Shown: positions 7,739 to 15,504 of the stretch, one piece after another | Position numbering within the stretch: position 1 is the stretch's first letter | Layout of the letters: each line of letters opens with the position of its first letter | Origin: Streptomyces mutabilis | GTDB taxonomy: Bacteria > Actinomycetota > Actinomycetes > Streptomycetales > Streptomycetaceae | Length of the DNA: 64,000 nt | Direction of reading: 5' to 3' | NCBI RefSeq assembly: GCF_014649815.1 | Contig: NZ_BMTT01000002.1 | Location: 620,001-684,000 of the forward strand | Translations under genes and position numbers: made by a program | The notes under the pieces: model-generated | Told to the model about the DNA's origin: nothing | Database searches by the model: none | The model's input: the letters and a program-made list of their open reading frames with translations, nothing else

Positions 7739-8479
7739 ATGAAAGCAAGGTGGGCGGTGTCCAGCCGAACCGGACAAGCGGACGTGCAGGACCTCGAGCA
7801 GTGCGACTCCGTTCCGCCGCGAGAGCGCCACGGCGAACCGGGCGCTTGCGAACCACGTCCCGTGGGCGTGCGCCTGCTCAACGCGGTCCTGCATACGACC
7901 GTGTTCCTCTGCCTGGCCGTGACTCTGGTCCACATCGCCCTCGTCTTCTTCCACGTCGCACCGCCCAACCCCGTCTCTCGGCGGTACAGCCAGCAGATCG
8001 ACGCATGGGTCTACCCCCTCTTCGAACAGAACTGGCGGCTTTTCGCACCCAATCCCGATTCCGTCAACCGACAGGTCCTGGCGAGAACCGCGCACGCCGG
8101 CCCCGATGGATCGATGCAGGTCAGTCCTTGGTTCGACCTGTCGGCCGTGGACAGTGAGGCCATCGAACACCAGGCGTTTCCCAGCCACACGGCGCAGAAT
8201 CTGCTGCGCCGCGCCTGGGCCGCTTACGCCGAATCGCACGGGAAGGACGACACCGCTCGCTCGGAGCGAGCCGTGATGCTCCAGAAATACATGAACAACA
8301 TCGCCTCGGACCGCATCGCCGAACACCGCGGCGACAGCATCCGCGACATCGACTTCGTTCAGCTCCGGGTCATCACTCTCCCCGTCGCGGCACCCGGCTC
8401 CAACGCAGCGGACAGCCCGCAGAAACCTGTCGAGAACCGACTCCTGCCCTGGTGGAAGGTGACCTCTCATGGGAAGTGA
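7739..8479 (+). CDS. DUF5819 family membrane-anchored protein
   Basis: The product is 246 residues from ATG 7739; GTG 7862 is an alternative start immediately before the membrane helix. One transmembrane helix (LLNAVLHTTVFLCLAVTLVH) is followed by an extracytoplasmic segment. That segment has the family hallmark FEQNWRLFAPNPDS, then VSPWFDLSAVDSEAI and a C-terminal helical part. DUF5819 genes are commonly found directly before HTTM-domain genes, and here the stop overlaps the HTTM start by 11 bases, so the two are likely co-translated. The biochemical role of DUF5819 is unknown; a partner or substrate-presenting role for the HTTM protein is an inference. Confidence 0.8.
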   Translation: MKARWAVSSRTGQADVQDLEQCDSVPPRERHGEPGACEPRPVGVRLLNAVLHTTVFLCLAVTLVHIALVFFHVAPPNPVSRRYSQQIDAWVYPLFEQNWRLFAPNPDSVNRQVLARTAHAGPDGSMQVSPWFDLSAVDSEAIEHQAFPSHTAQNLLRRAWAAYAESHGKDDTARSERAVMLQKYMNNIASDRIAEHRGDSIRDIDFVQLRVITLPVAAPGSNAADSPQKPVENRLLPWWKVTSHGK

Positions 8480-9563
8480 AAGGCTGCGCAAGCTCCCCTC
8501 CGCGGCGATCGCGCTCGTCACCGGCCGGCCGGTATCCCTGTACGCCACGTCGGTGCTGCGCATCGGCTACGGACTGCTCTACCTGGTCTTCCTGCTCCGC
8601 GAGTTCCCGCACCGCCACGAGATCTGGGGTCCGGACTCCCCGTGGACACCCGCGCTGGCCGCGCAGCTCTTCGACCAGACCGGGTGGTACAGCTTCCTGC
8701 TCCTGTCGGACAACCGGGCCTACTTCGAGCTGTGCTACGGGATGGCTCTCGTGACGTCCGCGCTGTTCATGCTCGGCTGGCGGACCCGGGCCACGTCCAT
8801 GGTGTTCGCCGTCGTGGTGACGTCGTTCCACGCCCGGTCGATCTTCATGACGGACGGAGGCGACAACCTGGTCCTCCTGATGTCCCTCTACCTCGTGCTC
8901 ACCGCGTGCGGCCGACGCTGGTCCCTGGACGCACGCCGCGAGCGGCGCAAGGCGTCTCGCGCGGCCGGTGCGGCGACCCGTGCGAAGAGTCCCGGCCCGA
9001 CCGCGCGGCAACTCCGTGACGCCCGCGTCACCTTGACCACCGTGGTGCACAACTGCGGCGTCTTCGTCATCGCTGCCCAGGTCTGCTTCCTGTACGGATC
9101 AGCCGGCCTGTACAAGGTCCAGGGCTCGTACTGGGCCGACGGCACGGCACTCCACTACGTACTGCACCTGGAACTCTTCCAGCCCTGGCCCGCGCTCTCC
9201 CTCTTCTTGGACCAGTACCCTCTCGCGATCGCGGCCATCAGCTACCTGACCGTGCTCACCCAGGTCGCGTTCCCGTTCGTACTGTTCGGCAGGCTCAAGT
9301 ACCCCTTCCTCGCGGTCCTGCTGGGCATGCACGCCGGCATCGCGGTCCTGCTGGGGCTGCCGGTCTTCTCGGGTGCCATGATCATCGCGGACGCCGTGTT
9401 CCTGCCCGACCGCTTCTACACCTCACTGCCCCGCCTGGGGCGCCGTACGGCACGGCGGCTCGGCGTACGGCTGCCGCGTCCCCGCGGAGAGACCGGGGTG
9501 GCGGGGGGTGGTGCCGTGCCTCCGCAGGTCAAGTCCGGGAGCGCCGAGCTGCACCCGCGGTGA
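8469..9563 (+). CDS. HTTM-domain (vitamin-K-dependent carboxylase-like) membrane protein
   Basis: The product is 364 residues from ATG 8469, overlapping the DUF5819 gene by 11 bp. It contains several hydrophobic segments (ATSVLRIGYGLLYLVFLLRE, YGMALVTSALFMLGW, LAIAAISYLTVLTQVAFPF, LAVLLGMHAGIAVLLGL). The HTTM-typical motif GSAGLYKVQGSYWADGTALH lies near residue 220. HTTM is the membrane domain shared with vertebrate gamma-glutamyl carboxylase, but bacterial homologues generally lack proven carboxylase activity. The segment between residues 155 and 185 is a charged cytosolic linker. With DUF5819 it forms a two-gene unit of unknown function at the cell membrane. Confidence 0.85.
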   Translation: MGSERLRKLPSAAIALVTGRPVSLYATSVLRIGYGLLYLVFLLREFPHRHEIWGPDSPWTPALAAQLFDQTGWYSFLLLSDNRAYFELCYGMALVTSALFMLGWRTRATSMVFAVVVTSFHARSIFMTDGGDNLVLLMSLYLVLTACGRRWSLDARRERRKASRAAGAATRAKSPGPTARQLRDARVTLTTVVHNCGVFVIAAQVCFLYGSAGLYKVQGSYWADGTALHYVLHLELFQPWPALSLFLDQYPLAIAAISYLTVLTQVAFPFVLFGRLKYPFLAVLLGMHAGIAVLLGLPVFSGAMIIADAVFLPDRFYTSLPRLGRRTARRLGVRLPRPRGETGVAGGGAVPPQVKSGSAELHPR

Positions 9564-9665
9564 CGGTCGGCGGAAGGGAGGCGGACAAGATGACACCGAC
9601 GGCTCGCCGGCGCCACCGTCAGCGGCGGCCTGCGGGGAGAGCGCAGGTCGTCCCCCGCGCCTGCC

Positions 9666-10151
9666 CCCCGCCTGTACTGGCACATCGAGGTGGCGGGCTG
9701 GGACCTCCTCGGGTACGAGGTCCTCCCGGGGCTGCACGCCGACTGCAGCCCGGGCTCCCCGGACCTGCCCCTCGTCGCTGCGGCTCTTGCGGAACTCCAG
9801 GAGACCACCGCTCCCACAGACGTTCCCATCAAGGCCGCCGAACAGCGCTGGGCCGCCTACGCCCCGCCCGGAACTGCCGCCCTCTTCTCCGGCGACACCC
9901 TGCTGCACACCGACCTCGCCCCGCACAACGTGCTCGTGGACCACCGCGCCCACATCATCGACTGGGCCTGGCCCACACGCGGCGCAGCCTGGATCGATCC
10001 CGCCATCCTCATCCTGCGCCTGCTCCAAACCGGACACACGCTCGTTGAGGCGGACGCCTTCGCCCGCCGCTTTCCCTCCTGGCGCACCGCACCAGCGGAG
10101 GCCAAGGAGGCGTTCGCCGCCAACGCTGCGGCCTGGCAGGGCAAGGGCTGA
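9666..10151 (+). pseudogene. 5'-truncated aminoglycoside phosphotransferase-family remnant
   Basis: The frame reads APRLYWHIEVAGWDLLGYE, then HTDLAPHNVLVDHRAHIIDW, which contains the Brenner motif HxDxxxxN and the DFG-like IDW of APH/ChoK-like kinases, and ends AANAAAWQGKG. The N-terminal ATP-binding lobe is missing: upstream codons in this frame lack a start and read as unrelated Ser/Gly/Arg sequence. GTG 9690 could initiate a C-lobe-only protein of 153 residues, but that would lack nucleotide binding. It is best treated as a decayed gene. Its 3' end sits in a 31-bp tandem duplication. Confidence 0.7.
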
Positions 10152-10199
10152 CTCCGCCTCCTCCTGGCAGGGCAAGGGCTGACTCCGCCTCCTCCTGGC
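10132..10199 (+). repeat. 31-bp perfect tandem duplication with partial third copy
   Basis: Positions 10132-10162 and 10163-10193 are identical, beginning CCTGGCAGGGCAAGGGCTGA, and 10194-10199 start a third copy. The first unit contains the stop codon of the phosphotransferase remnant. It looks like a recent slippage duplication. Confidence 0.95.
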
Positions 10200-10212
10200 C
10201 GGCCCGGCCGCT

Positions 10213-10237
10213 GTTTGTCCCCTGCCCTCATGGGGAC
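10213..10237 (+). promoter_or_regulatory. Possible stress-sigma promoter with internal dyad
   Basis: GTTT, 15 nt and GGGGAC loosely resemble the Streptomyces sigma-B-type pattern (GNNT, 14-16 nt, GGGTAC). GTCCCC (10217-10222) and GGGGAC (10232-10237) also form an inverted repeat just 10 bases before the next gene. The evidence is weak. Confidence 0.25.
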
Positions 10238-10246
10238 CCTTCGCCC

Positions 10247-11218
10247 ATGAGCAAAAAGCCAGGTCGTCGCCGTATGGGCCAGAATCGGATGCTGTGGCTG
10301 CTCGACGCCCTGGAGCGTGATCCCAGGGCGGACGCGGCGATCGACAAGCTCACCAGGAGTGTGCGAGCGCTCCCGCTGGGCCGGGCTCGAGACGCGTTGC
10401 ACGGCAGATGGCTCGGTCATCCTGTGCACCCCCTGATGGTCCAGGTGCCGATCGGCAGCTGGATGTCCGCCGCCGTCCTCGACCTGTGGCCCGGCCGCAC
10501 CCGGGAGGCCGGCCTCCTGGTGGGGGTCGGCATGGCGGCGGCCGGTCCGGCCGCGTTGGCGGGCGCGGTCGACTGGGCCGAGCTGCACCGGCAGCAGACA
10601 CGGGTGGGGCTCGTGCACGCCGTGGCCAACACGGCGGCCGTGGGGCTGTACGGCGCCTCGCTCCTGTGCCGCCTCACCGGACGGGCCACAGCGGGCCGCG
10701 CGTACGGCTTCCTCGGGCTGACGGCGGTCGGCCTGGGAGGCATGCTCGGCGGCCACCTCGCCTACCGGCAGGCTTCCGGAGCCAACCACGCCGAGGAAGT
10801 ACCCCATGTCGTCGGCGAAGACTGGCACCGGATCGGCACCGTGGACGAGTTCCCCGCCGGCCGGCCCGTGCGGCGCGCCGTGGACGACGTTCCGGTCCTG
10901 GTGGTGCGCGAGACCGGCGGCACCTTCCACGCGCTGGCGGACCGGTGCAGCCACCTGGCGGGCCCGCTGTCCGAGGGCACGGTCGCCGACGGGTGCGTCG
11001 AGTGCCCGTGGCACGGCAGCGTCTTCCGGCTCTCGGACGGCTGGAACGTCCGCGGCCCCGCCACCGCGCCCCAGCCCGCCTTCGACACCCGCGTCGTCGA
11101 CGGACACGTGGAGATCAGGCTGCGCCGCGAGGACGGCACGGAGAGCGCGGACGAGGACCGAACGGCCGGGGCACCGGAGCGGGCAGGGAAGGACGAAGGC
11201 CATGGGCACGGCAACTGA
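10247..11218 (+). CDS. DUF2231-Rieske [2Fe-2S] fusion membrane protein
   Basis: The product is 323 residues. Residues 60-180 form a DUF2231-type membrane domain: GHPVHPLMVQVPIGSWMSA is the family signature, followed by three or four helices. Residues about 190-300 form a Rieske domain with the two cluster-binding boxes CSH and CPWH (TFHALADRCSHLAGPL and CVECPWHGSVFRLSDG). It should be a membrane-tethered electron-transfer protein; partner and direction are unknown. The downstream DUF1360 gene overlaps it by 17 bp. The C-terminal tail is rich in Glu/Asp/Gly/His. Confidence 0.88.
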   Translation: MSKKPGRRRMGQNRMLWLLDALERDPRADAAIDKLTRSVRALPLGRARDALHGRWLGHPVHPLMVQVPIGSWMSAAVLDLWPGRTREAGLLVGVGMAAAGPAALAGAVDWAELHRQQTRVGLVHAVANTAAVGLYGASLLCRLTGRATAGRAYGFLGLTAVGLGGMLGGHLAYRQASGANHAEEVPHVVGEDWHRIGTVDEFPAGRPVRRAVDDVPVLVVRETGGTFHALADRCSHLAGPLSEGTVADGCVECPWHGSVFRLSDGWNVRGPATAPQPAFDTRVVDGHVEIRLRREDGTESADEDRTAGAPERAGKDEGHGHGN

Positions 11219-11744
11219 TGGCGGTGTCGTGGCGCGGCTGAGGCGACGACTGCGCCGCACCGAACGCACCTACTCGACGGGAGAGGACCGCCCGCTGCAC
11301 GGCTACGCGGCGGCCATGACGGCTTTCGGTGTCTACACGGCGGGGTGGGCGGCGGTGGTCAGGATGCGCGGTCGTCCGCTGCCGGACCGGCCCGAGCCCT
11401 GGGACGTGGCACTGACGGCGATCGCGACGTTCCGGCTGAGCCGGTTGCTGAGCAAGGCGTCGGTGACGAGTCCGCTGAGGGCTCCCTTCACCACGTTCCA
11501 GGGCCCTGAGGGACCGGCCGAGCTGCACGAGGAGGCGCAGTCCGAAGGGGCCAAGGCCACGGTCGGCGAGCTGGTGACATGCCCGTTCTGCATGAGCGTC
11601 TGGGTGGCGTCGACCCTCACCGCCGGACAACTGCTCTGGCCGCGCGCCACCCGCACCGCCATGGGGGCGCTCACCGCGCTGGCCGGCGCGGACGCCCTGC
11701 AACTGACGTACAGCGCGCTGGTCGCCAAGACGACCGGCGACTGA
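11202..11744 (+). CDS. DUF1360 family membrane protein
   Basis: The product is 180 residues from ATG 11202, preceded by GGACGAAGG and overlapping the DUF2231-Rieske gene by 17 bp. It contains the DUF1360 signature: DVALTAIATFRLSRLLSK, TSPLRAPFTTFQGPEGPAE, and the cysteine motif TCPFCMSVWVAS between membrane helices. Homologues occur in Bacillus sporulation proteins (YjcZ/CotJ-unrelated small membrane proteins) and widely in actinobacteria, without a known reaction. Context suggests function together with the Rieske-like protein at the membrane. I am confident of the family and have no basis for a specific function. Confidence 0.8.
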   Translation: MGTATDGGVVARLRRRLRRTERTYSTGEDRPLHGYAAAMTAFGVYTAGWAAVVRMRGRPLPDRPEPWDVALTAIATFRLSRLLSKASVTSPLRAPFTTFQGPEGPAELHEEAQSEGAKATVGELVTCPFCMSVWVASTLTAGQLLWPRATRTAMGALTALAGADALQLTYSALVAKTTGD

Positions 11745-11788
11745 CCACGCCGCGCCCGCCCGACCACCGCGCGGGCGCGGCGTGGCGG

Positions 11789-11985
11789 TCACCGTTCCCG
11801 GGGCAGAGGTCCCACGTCGGACCGGCGGCCGGGGCGCAGCATCGCGGTGTGCCGCTGCCCGGGACCGGGACCCGACCGGGCGGCCAGGGCGTCGGCGACC
11901 GCGCCGGTGCCGAAGGCGTACAGCGTCTTGTGCAGCAGGTCGACAGCGAGTTCGCGGCGGGGCCAGGTCTGGGGCGGGGCGCCGA
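11789..11985 (-). pseudogene. Unrecognised C-terminal gene fragment
   Basis: A minus-strand frame without a start codon reads TWPRRELAVDLLHKTLYAFG, TGAVADALAARSG and ends RSDVGPLPRER before a stop at 11789. The LLHKTLYAxGTGxVAD pattern is typical of a small actinobacterial membrane-protein family I cannot name. It directly abuts the ctaD relic, so the two probably meet at a deletion junction. Confidence 0.4.
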
Positions 11986-12144
11986 CACCGCGCTCCTCCG
12001 ATCAGGAAGAACGCGAACGACGTGATCAGGTAGAGGTGACCGATCTTCTCGTGGTCGGTCGTGGTCAGCGGTGACCACCACGTGGCCCCGGCCACGGCGC
12101 TCGGCCACCGGGACAGGAGCCACCGGCTCGGAATGGGTCGCCAT
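11986..12144 (-). pseudogene. Cytochrome c oxidase subunit I (ctaD) N-terminal relic
   Basis: ATG 12144 opens MATHSEPVAPVPVAERRGRG, a plausible CtaD N-terminus. One frame over, the sequence continues WWSPLTTTDHEKIGHLYLIT followed by SFAFFLIGG, which is the first transmembrane segment of heme-copper oxidase subunit I (TTTDHKxIGxLYLxTSFxFF). The reading frame shifts within about 55 bases, and the remaining roughly 500 residues are absent. It is a clear gene relic, presumably of an extra ctaD copy. Confidence 0.7.
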
Positions 12145-12363
12145 CACGTTCCTCACTCGACAGAGCGCCTGGTCGGCCGTTCGACGGCGACGGTCCGCCT
12201 CTCCGGCCCCGTGTCTGGGGCAGGGTGTGTCCAGCCCTCGTGGAAGGTCGTTCTCTCCGGTACGGGTCCGCCCCCGCACCCAGCCGATGGCAGGCCGAAC
12301 GGCCCCATCTTCCAGTCGGACGGGTGACGACGGGGGCAGCGCTGAGTACCGGCCTCGGTGACC

Positions 12364-12388
12364 GTGTCCGTTTCGTCCGCGGGGCTAC
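12364..12388 (+). promoter_or_regulatory. Possible sigma-B-type promoter
   Basis: GTGT (12364-12367), 14 nt and GGGCTAC (12382-12388) resemble the Streptomyces general-stress promoter pattern (GNNT, 14-16 nt, GGGTAC) about 55 bases before the three-gene unit. It was found by eye only. Confidence 0.3.
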
Positions 12389-12442
12389 GGAAACCCGGCG
12401 CCGGACGGTGGCCGCCGGGACACCGGAAGCGGAGGGCGTTCG

Positions 12443-12907
12443 ATGAGGAAGCTGTGGTGGGCGGTGCCGGTCGCGGCCGTCGGGGCGGCGGCCGTACGGC
12501 GGTCCCGGCCGGCGCACCGGGCCGACGAGCGGGCGGGCGACCGCTGGCTCACCGTGACGGTCAACCGGCCGCCCACGGACGTGGGGTCCGAGGGGAAGCT
12601 GTCACCGCCCCTGGAGGACCTCGCGGGACGGATCGACGTACGAATCCGGCCGGCACCGGGCGACCGCGGCACCGAGCTGGCCGCGCGCTTCAAGGAGCCC
12701 GTTTCCGCCGCCTCGGCCTCCGTGCCCGCGCGGCTGGCCGGGCAGGACCCGCGTCAGGAGCTGCGGCGCGCGTTGCGCGACGCCAAGTCCCTGCTGGAGG
12801 CGGGAGAGGTGCTGCGGCCCGACACGCCGCCCACCACCCGCCCCACGCCGGGCGGCAAGCTGATCGAACTGTTCACCCGCCGCTCCGGTGGGGAGGGAGT
12901 GCTGTGA
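12443..12907 (+). CDS. Conserved membrane-anchored hypothetical protein
   Basis: The product is 154 residues from ATG 12443, with GGAGGG seven bases upstream. An N-terminal helix (KLWWAVPVAAVGAAAV) suggests a single-pass anchor. The rest is soluble: WLTVTVNRPPTDV, EDLAGRIDVRIRPAPGDRGT and LRRALRDAKSLLEAGEVL. This resembles the C-terminal half of actinobacterial SRPBCC/cyclase-like proteins that lie next to zinc dehydrogenases, although a full START-like fold is not present. Its stop overlaps the dehydrogenase start as GTGA, so it is the first gene of a coupled three-gene unit. Function is unknown. Confidence 0.7.
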   Translation: MRKLWWAVPVAAVGAAAVRRSRPAHRADERAGDRWLTVTVNRPPTDVGSEGKLSPPLEDLAGRIDVRIRPAPGDRGTELAARFKEPVSAASASVPARLAGQDPRQELRRALRDAKSLLEAGEVLRPDTPPTTRPTPGGKLIELFTRRSGGEGVL

Positions 12908-14091
12908 AGGCGCTGTGCTGGCAAGGCGTGAACAAGCTGTCCGTCGAGCAGGTCCCGGACCCGGAACTGCGCAACGACCAGGATGTCATCGTGCGGCTGA
13001 TCGCGGGCACTACCTGCGGCTCCGACCTGCACCTCATCGGCGGCTACATCCCGGCGATGCGCGCCGGTGACGTGATCGGCCACGAGTTCGTCGGCGAGGT
13101 CGTCGAGACCGGCTCCGCCGTGCGCAGGCACAAGGTCGGCGACCGGGTCGTCGTCTGCTCCTTCGTCGGCTGCGGGCGCTGCTGGTACTGCGCCAACGAC
13201 CTGTGGTCCCTGTGCGACAACACCAACACCAACCCGGGCATCGGCCAGGCACTCTTCGGCTACGAGACCGCCGGTATCTTCGGCTACTCGCACGCCATGG
13301 GCGGCCTGCGCGGCAGCCACGCCGAGTACGTCCGCGTGCCCTTCGCCGACTACGGCGCTTTCAAGGTCCCCGAGGGCATCGACGACACCAGCGCCCTGTT
13401 CGTCTCCGACTCCGTGCCCACCGGATGGATGGGCGCCGACCTGGCCGGGGTGAAGCCCGGTGACGTGGTCGCCGTCTGGGGCTGCGGCGCCGTGGGACAG
13501 ATGGCTGCCCGGGCCGCGATTCTCAAGGGTGCCGAGCGGGTGATCTCCATCGACCGCGTCCCCGAGCGCCTGGCCATGACCGAACGGTACGTCGGCGCGG
13601 AGACCATCGACTACACCAGCAGGGACGTCGCCGCGGAACTGCGCGAGCGCACCGGTGGACGTGGCCCGGACGTGTGCATCGAGGCCGTGGGCATGGAGGC
13701 ACACAGCGACGGGCCGATGCACCTGTACGACCGGGCCAAGCAGCAGCTCCGCCTCCAGACCGACCGGCCCACCGCCGTACGCCAGGCGATCCACGCCTGC
13801 CGCAAGGCGGGCACCGTGTTCATCCTGGGTGTCTTCGCGGGCGCCGTCGACAAGTTCCCGCTCGGCGCGGTGATCAACAAGGGGCTCACCGTGCGCGGCG
13901 CGCAGATGCACGGCCAGCGCTACATCCCGATGCTGCTGGACCGGCTGGCCGCCGGCGAGATCGAGACGGCCCACCTGGCGACCCACACCCTCTCGCTCGA
14001 CCAAGCGCCCACCGCGTACGACATGTTCAAGGAGAAGACCGACGGCTGCGTCCGCGCCGTCATCCGCCCCGAGTTCCGAGGGGCCGCGTGA
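12904..14091 (+). CDS. Zinc-dependent alcohol/formaldehyde dehydrogenase-like protein
   Basis: The product is 395 residues from GTG 12904. It is a medium-chain dehydrogenase: TTCGSDLHLIGG and GHEFVGEVVETGS supply the catalytic-zinc ligands, CGRCWYCANDLWSLC the structural-zinc cysteines, and VAVWGCGAVGQMA the NAD(P) Rossmann loop. The length and the long insertion around residues 265-290 resemble the glutathione-independent formaldehyde dehydrogenase (FdhA-like) subgroup rather than simple ethanol dehydrogenases. Substrate is not predictable from sequence. It overlaps both neighbours by four bases (GTGA), so the three genes form one operon. Confidence 0.9.
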   Translation: MKALCWQGVNKLSVEQVPDPELRNDQDVIVRLIAGTTCGSDLHLIGGYIPAMRAGDVIGHEFVGEVVETGSAVRRHKVGDRVVVCSFVGCGRCWYCANDLWSLCDNTNTNPGIGQALFGYETAGIFGYSHAMGGLRGSHAEYVRVPFADYGAFKVPEGIDDTSALFVSDSVPTGWMGADLAGVKPGDVVAVWGCGAVGQMAARAAILKGAERVISIDRVPERLAMTERYVGAETIDYTSRDVAAELRERTGGRGPDVCIEAVGMEAHSDGPMHLYDRAKQQLRLQTDRPTAVRQAIHACRKAGTVFILGVFAGAVDKFPLGAVINKGLTVRGAQMHGQRYIPMLLDRLAAGEIETAHLATHTLSLDQAPTAYDMFKEKTDGCVRAVIRPEFRGAA

Positions 14092-14816
14092 TCGCTGACC
14101 GGGTCGCTCACCGAGTGGCCGCCCGGTTGGCCAGGTGGCGATCGGCGCCGGCCCTGCACCCACACGGGGTGCTGTGCACCGGGACGCTGACCGTCGCCGG
14201 CCGCGCCGGTACGGGGTGGGGTGTTCCATGGCTGGACCGGCCCGGCTCCTACCGTGCGACCGTGCGCTGGTCCCGTGCGCTCGGGCTGCACCGGCGGCTG
14301 CCGGACGGCCTGGGCCTGGCCGTCCGGGTCGAGGACGCCGACGGCAGGGGCAGCACGCTGGACCTGCTGTTCACGTCCAGCCGCCCAGGCCGGTTCGGCC
14401 GCCATCTGCCTCTGCTGCGGCCCGATGCCCTGACCGGCCCGTACTCGACCCTGCTGTCCTACCGGCTGGGTGAGCGCGAACGCGTCCTGGCGGCCTTCCC
14501 CGTCCCCGACCCGGGCGGCACCGCGGAAGACACCCTGCCGACCCTGTGGCAGGAGATCGCCCGCCGGCCCGTCCGCTTCGACCTGCGCGCAGCCGCCCCC
14601 GACGAACCCTGGCGCACCTTCGCCTCGCTGTCCCTGGAAGCCGTACACCCCGCTCCGGCCACCAGCACCGTGTCCTACGACCCCTACGCCCATAGCCTGC
14701 CCGGACTTCACCCCACCGGGCGCCTGCGCCGACTCCGCGACGCCGCCTACGCGGGCTCCCGCCACGGACGAACCACCGGCGAGCCCGACGAAACCGGCAA
14801 CGCCCATGCCCAGTAG
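14088..14816 (+). CDS. Conserved protein often annotated as phosphodiesterase; catalase-like fold suspected
   Basis: The product is 242 residues from GTG 14088, coupled to the dehydrogenase gene by GTGA. Features include HPHGVLCTGTLTVAG, WLDRPGSYRATVRWSRALGL, LPDGLGLAVRVEDADG, and PYSTLLSYRLGERERVLAAF near the middle. The pattern of an HxxG strand followed by RxSRAxGLPxxLPDxxGLAxR recalls the beta-barrel of heme catalases without their distal catalytic residues. Streptomyces homologues carry the label phosphodiesterase without evidence I can verify. No signal peptide or membrane helix is present. Confidence 0.6.
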   Translation: MIADRVAHRVAARLARWRSAPALHPHGVLCTGTLTVAGRAGTGWGVPWLDRPGSYRATVRWSRALGLHRRLPDGLGLAVRVEDADGRGSTLDLLFTSSRPGRFGRHLPLLRPDALTGPYSTLLSYRLGERERVLAAFPVPDPGGTAEDTLPTLWQEIARRPVRFDLRAAAPDEPWRTFASLSLEAVHPAPATSTVSYDPYAHSLPGLHPTGRLRRLRDAAYAGSRHGRTTGEPDETGNAHAQ

Positions 14817-15061
14817 GACGCCCATCACTGCACGAGTGGCAGGGCACGGATCAGAGGGACCCGGCAGAGGAAGACGTGGTCCCCGGTCGGCCCCATGCCC
14901 TTGGAGCGGGCTCACCCGAAACGCATCCAGCACACACGAGATCGGGAAACCCCATGAACATGTGGGAACCACAGAGGTGAGTGTTCCCAGGCCAGATGGC
15001 CTGCGATCACCGTTTCCCCAGGTCACATGCCCTCCCAGGGAAAACTCCTGAAGCGGGTGGC

Positions 15062-15086
15062 GCAGGTTTGAATCCTGCCGGGGGTA
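15062..15086 (+). other. tRNA 3'-end-like sequence without a 5' half
   Basis: GCAGG TTTGAAT CCTGC (15062-15078) is a perfect 5-bp T-arm with a 7-nt loop of tRNA type. It is followed by CGGGGGT (15079-15085), which could be the 3' strand of an acceptor stem, and the discriminator A. I cannot find a pairing ACCCCCG strand, D-arm or anticodon arm within 100 bases upstream. It may be the 3' fragment of a tRNA or tmRNA gene left by an integrative element. Confidence 0.45.
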
Positions 15087-15138
15087 CACTGCGTTAACGC
15101 TCTGACCTGGGGTTTCTTGCCCAGCGAGGAGCCTGTTT

Positions 15139-15165
15139 CGGCCCCGGACTCGTCGTCCGGGGCCG
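15139..15165 (+). terminator. 11-bp hairpin terminator
   Basis: CGGCCCCGGAC (15139-15149) pairs perfectly with GTCCGGGGCCG (15155-15165) around the loop TCGTC. It lies 53 bases after the tRNA-like 3' end, the arrangement expected after a tRNA gene. Confidence 0.75.
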
Positions 15166-15504
15166 CTTGCGTGAGCCGATGTCCGGGTCCGTTCCGGGAG
15201 CTGCGTTCGCGAGGTCTCCTGGATGCCCTTCAGGTCGGCTCCGGCCGCGTGGGCCCGCGCGTCGCGGCACTCCATCGGGACCGACCACCTTCGCGTTGAG
15301 CCCCGGCACCTGGAAAAAGCCTTCGTGGCGGGAACAGCCGGTCCGGCCGGCACGGTTGCATCGACCGGGACCGGTGCCGCACGGGGCGGGAGACACGGAG
15401 GCCACAAGGCCGTCCGCCCCACCAGGATCCGGGCCCCCGAATCGCGGTGCCCCGCCGCGCACTCGGACCATCGGACCGCACGTACTCGTGCAGGAGGACT
15501 GTTC

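Larger units (their letters stand above)
11745..12442. other. Decayed region between the DUF1360 gene and the dehydrogenase unit
   Basis: This 700-bp stretch has no intact gene. It holds two minus-strand relics, listed separately: an unrecognised C-terminal fragment ending at 11789 and the N-terminus of a cytochrome oxidase subunit I gene starting at 12144. From 12145 to 12440 nothing protein-like is seen; a possible promoter for the rightward unit lies at 12364-12388. Confidence 0.5.
14817..15504. other. Gene-free stretch with tRNA-like 3' end and terminator
   Basis: Nothing convincing is coded here. The stretch contains a short dyad (TGGGAAC/GTTCCCA, 14963-14989), the tRNA-3'-end-like sequence at 15062-15086 and a strong hairpin at 15139-15165. 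Frames through 15170-15500 are compositionally non-coding. It may mark an old integration site. Confidence 0.45.

Noticed and set aside
15035-15090. A complete tRNA or tmRNA gene
   Set aside because: Only a T-arm and an acceptor 3' strand can be drawn; no 5' acceptor strand, D-arm or anticodon stem pairs upstream.
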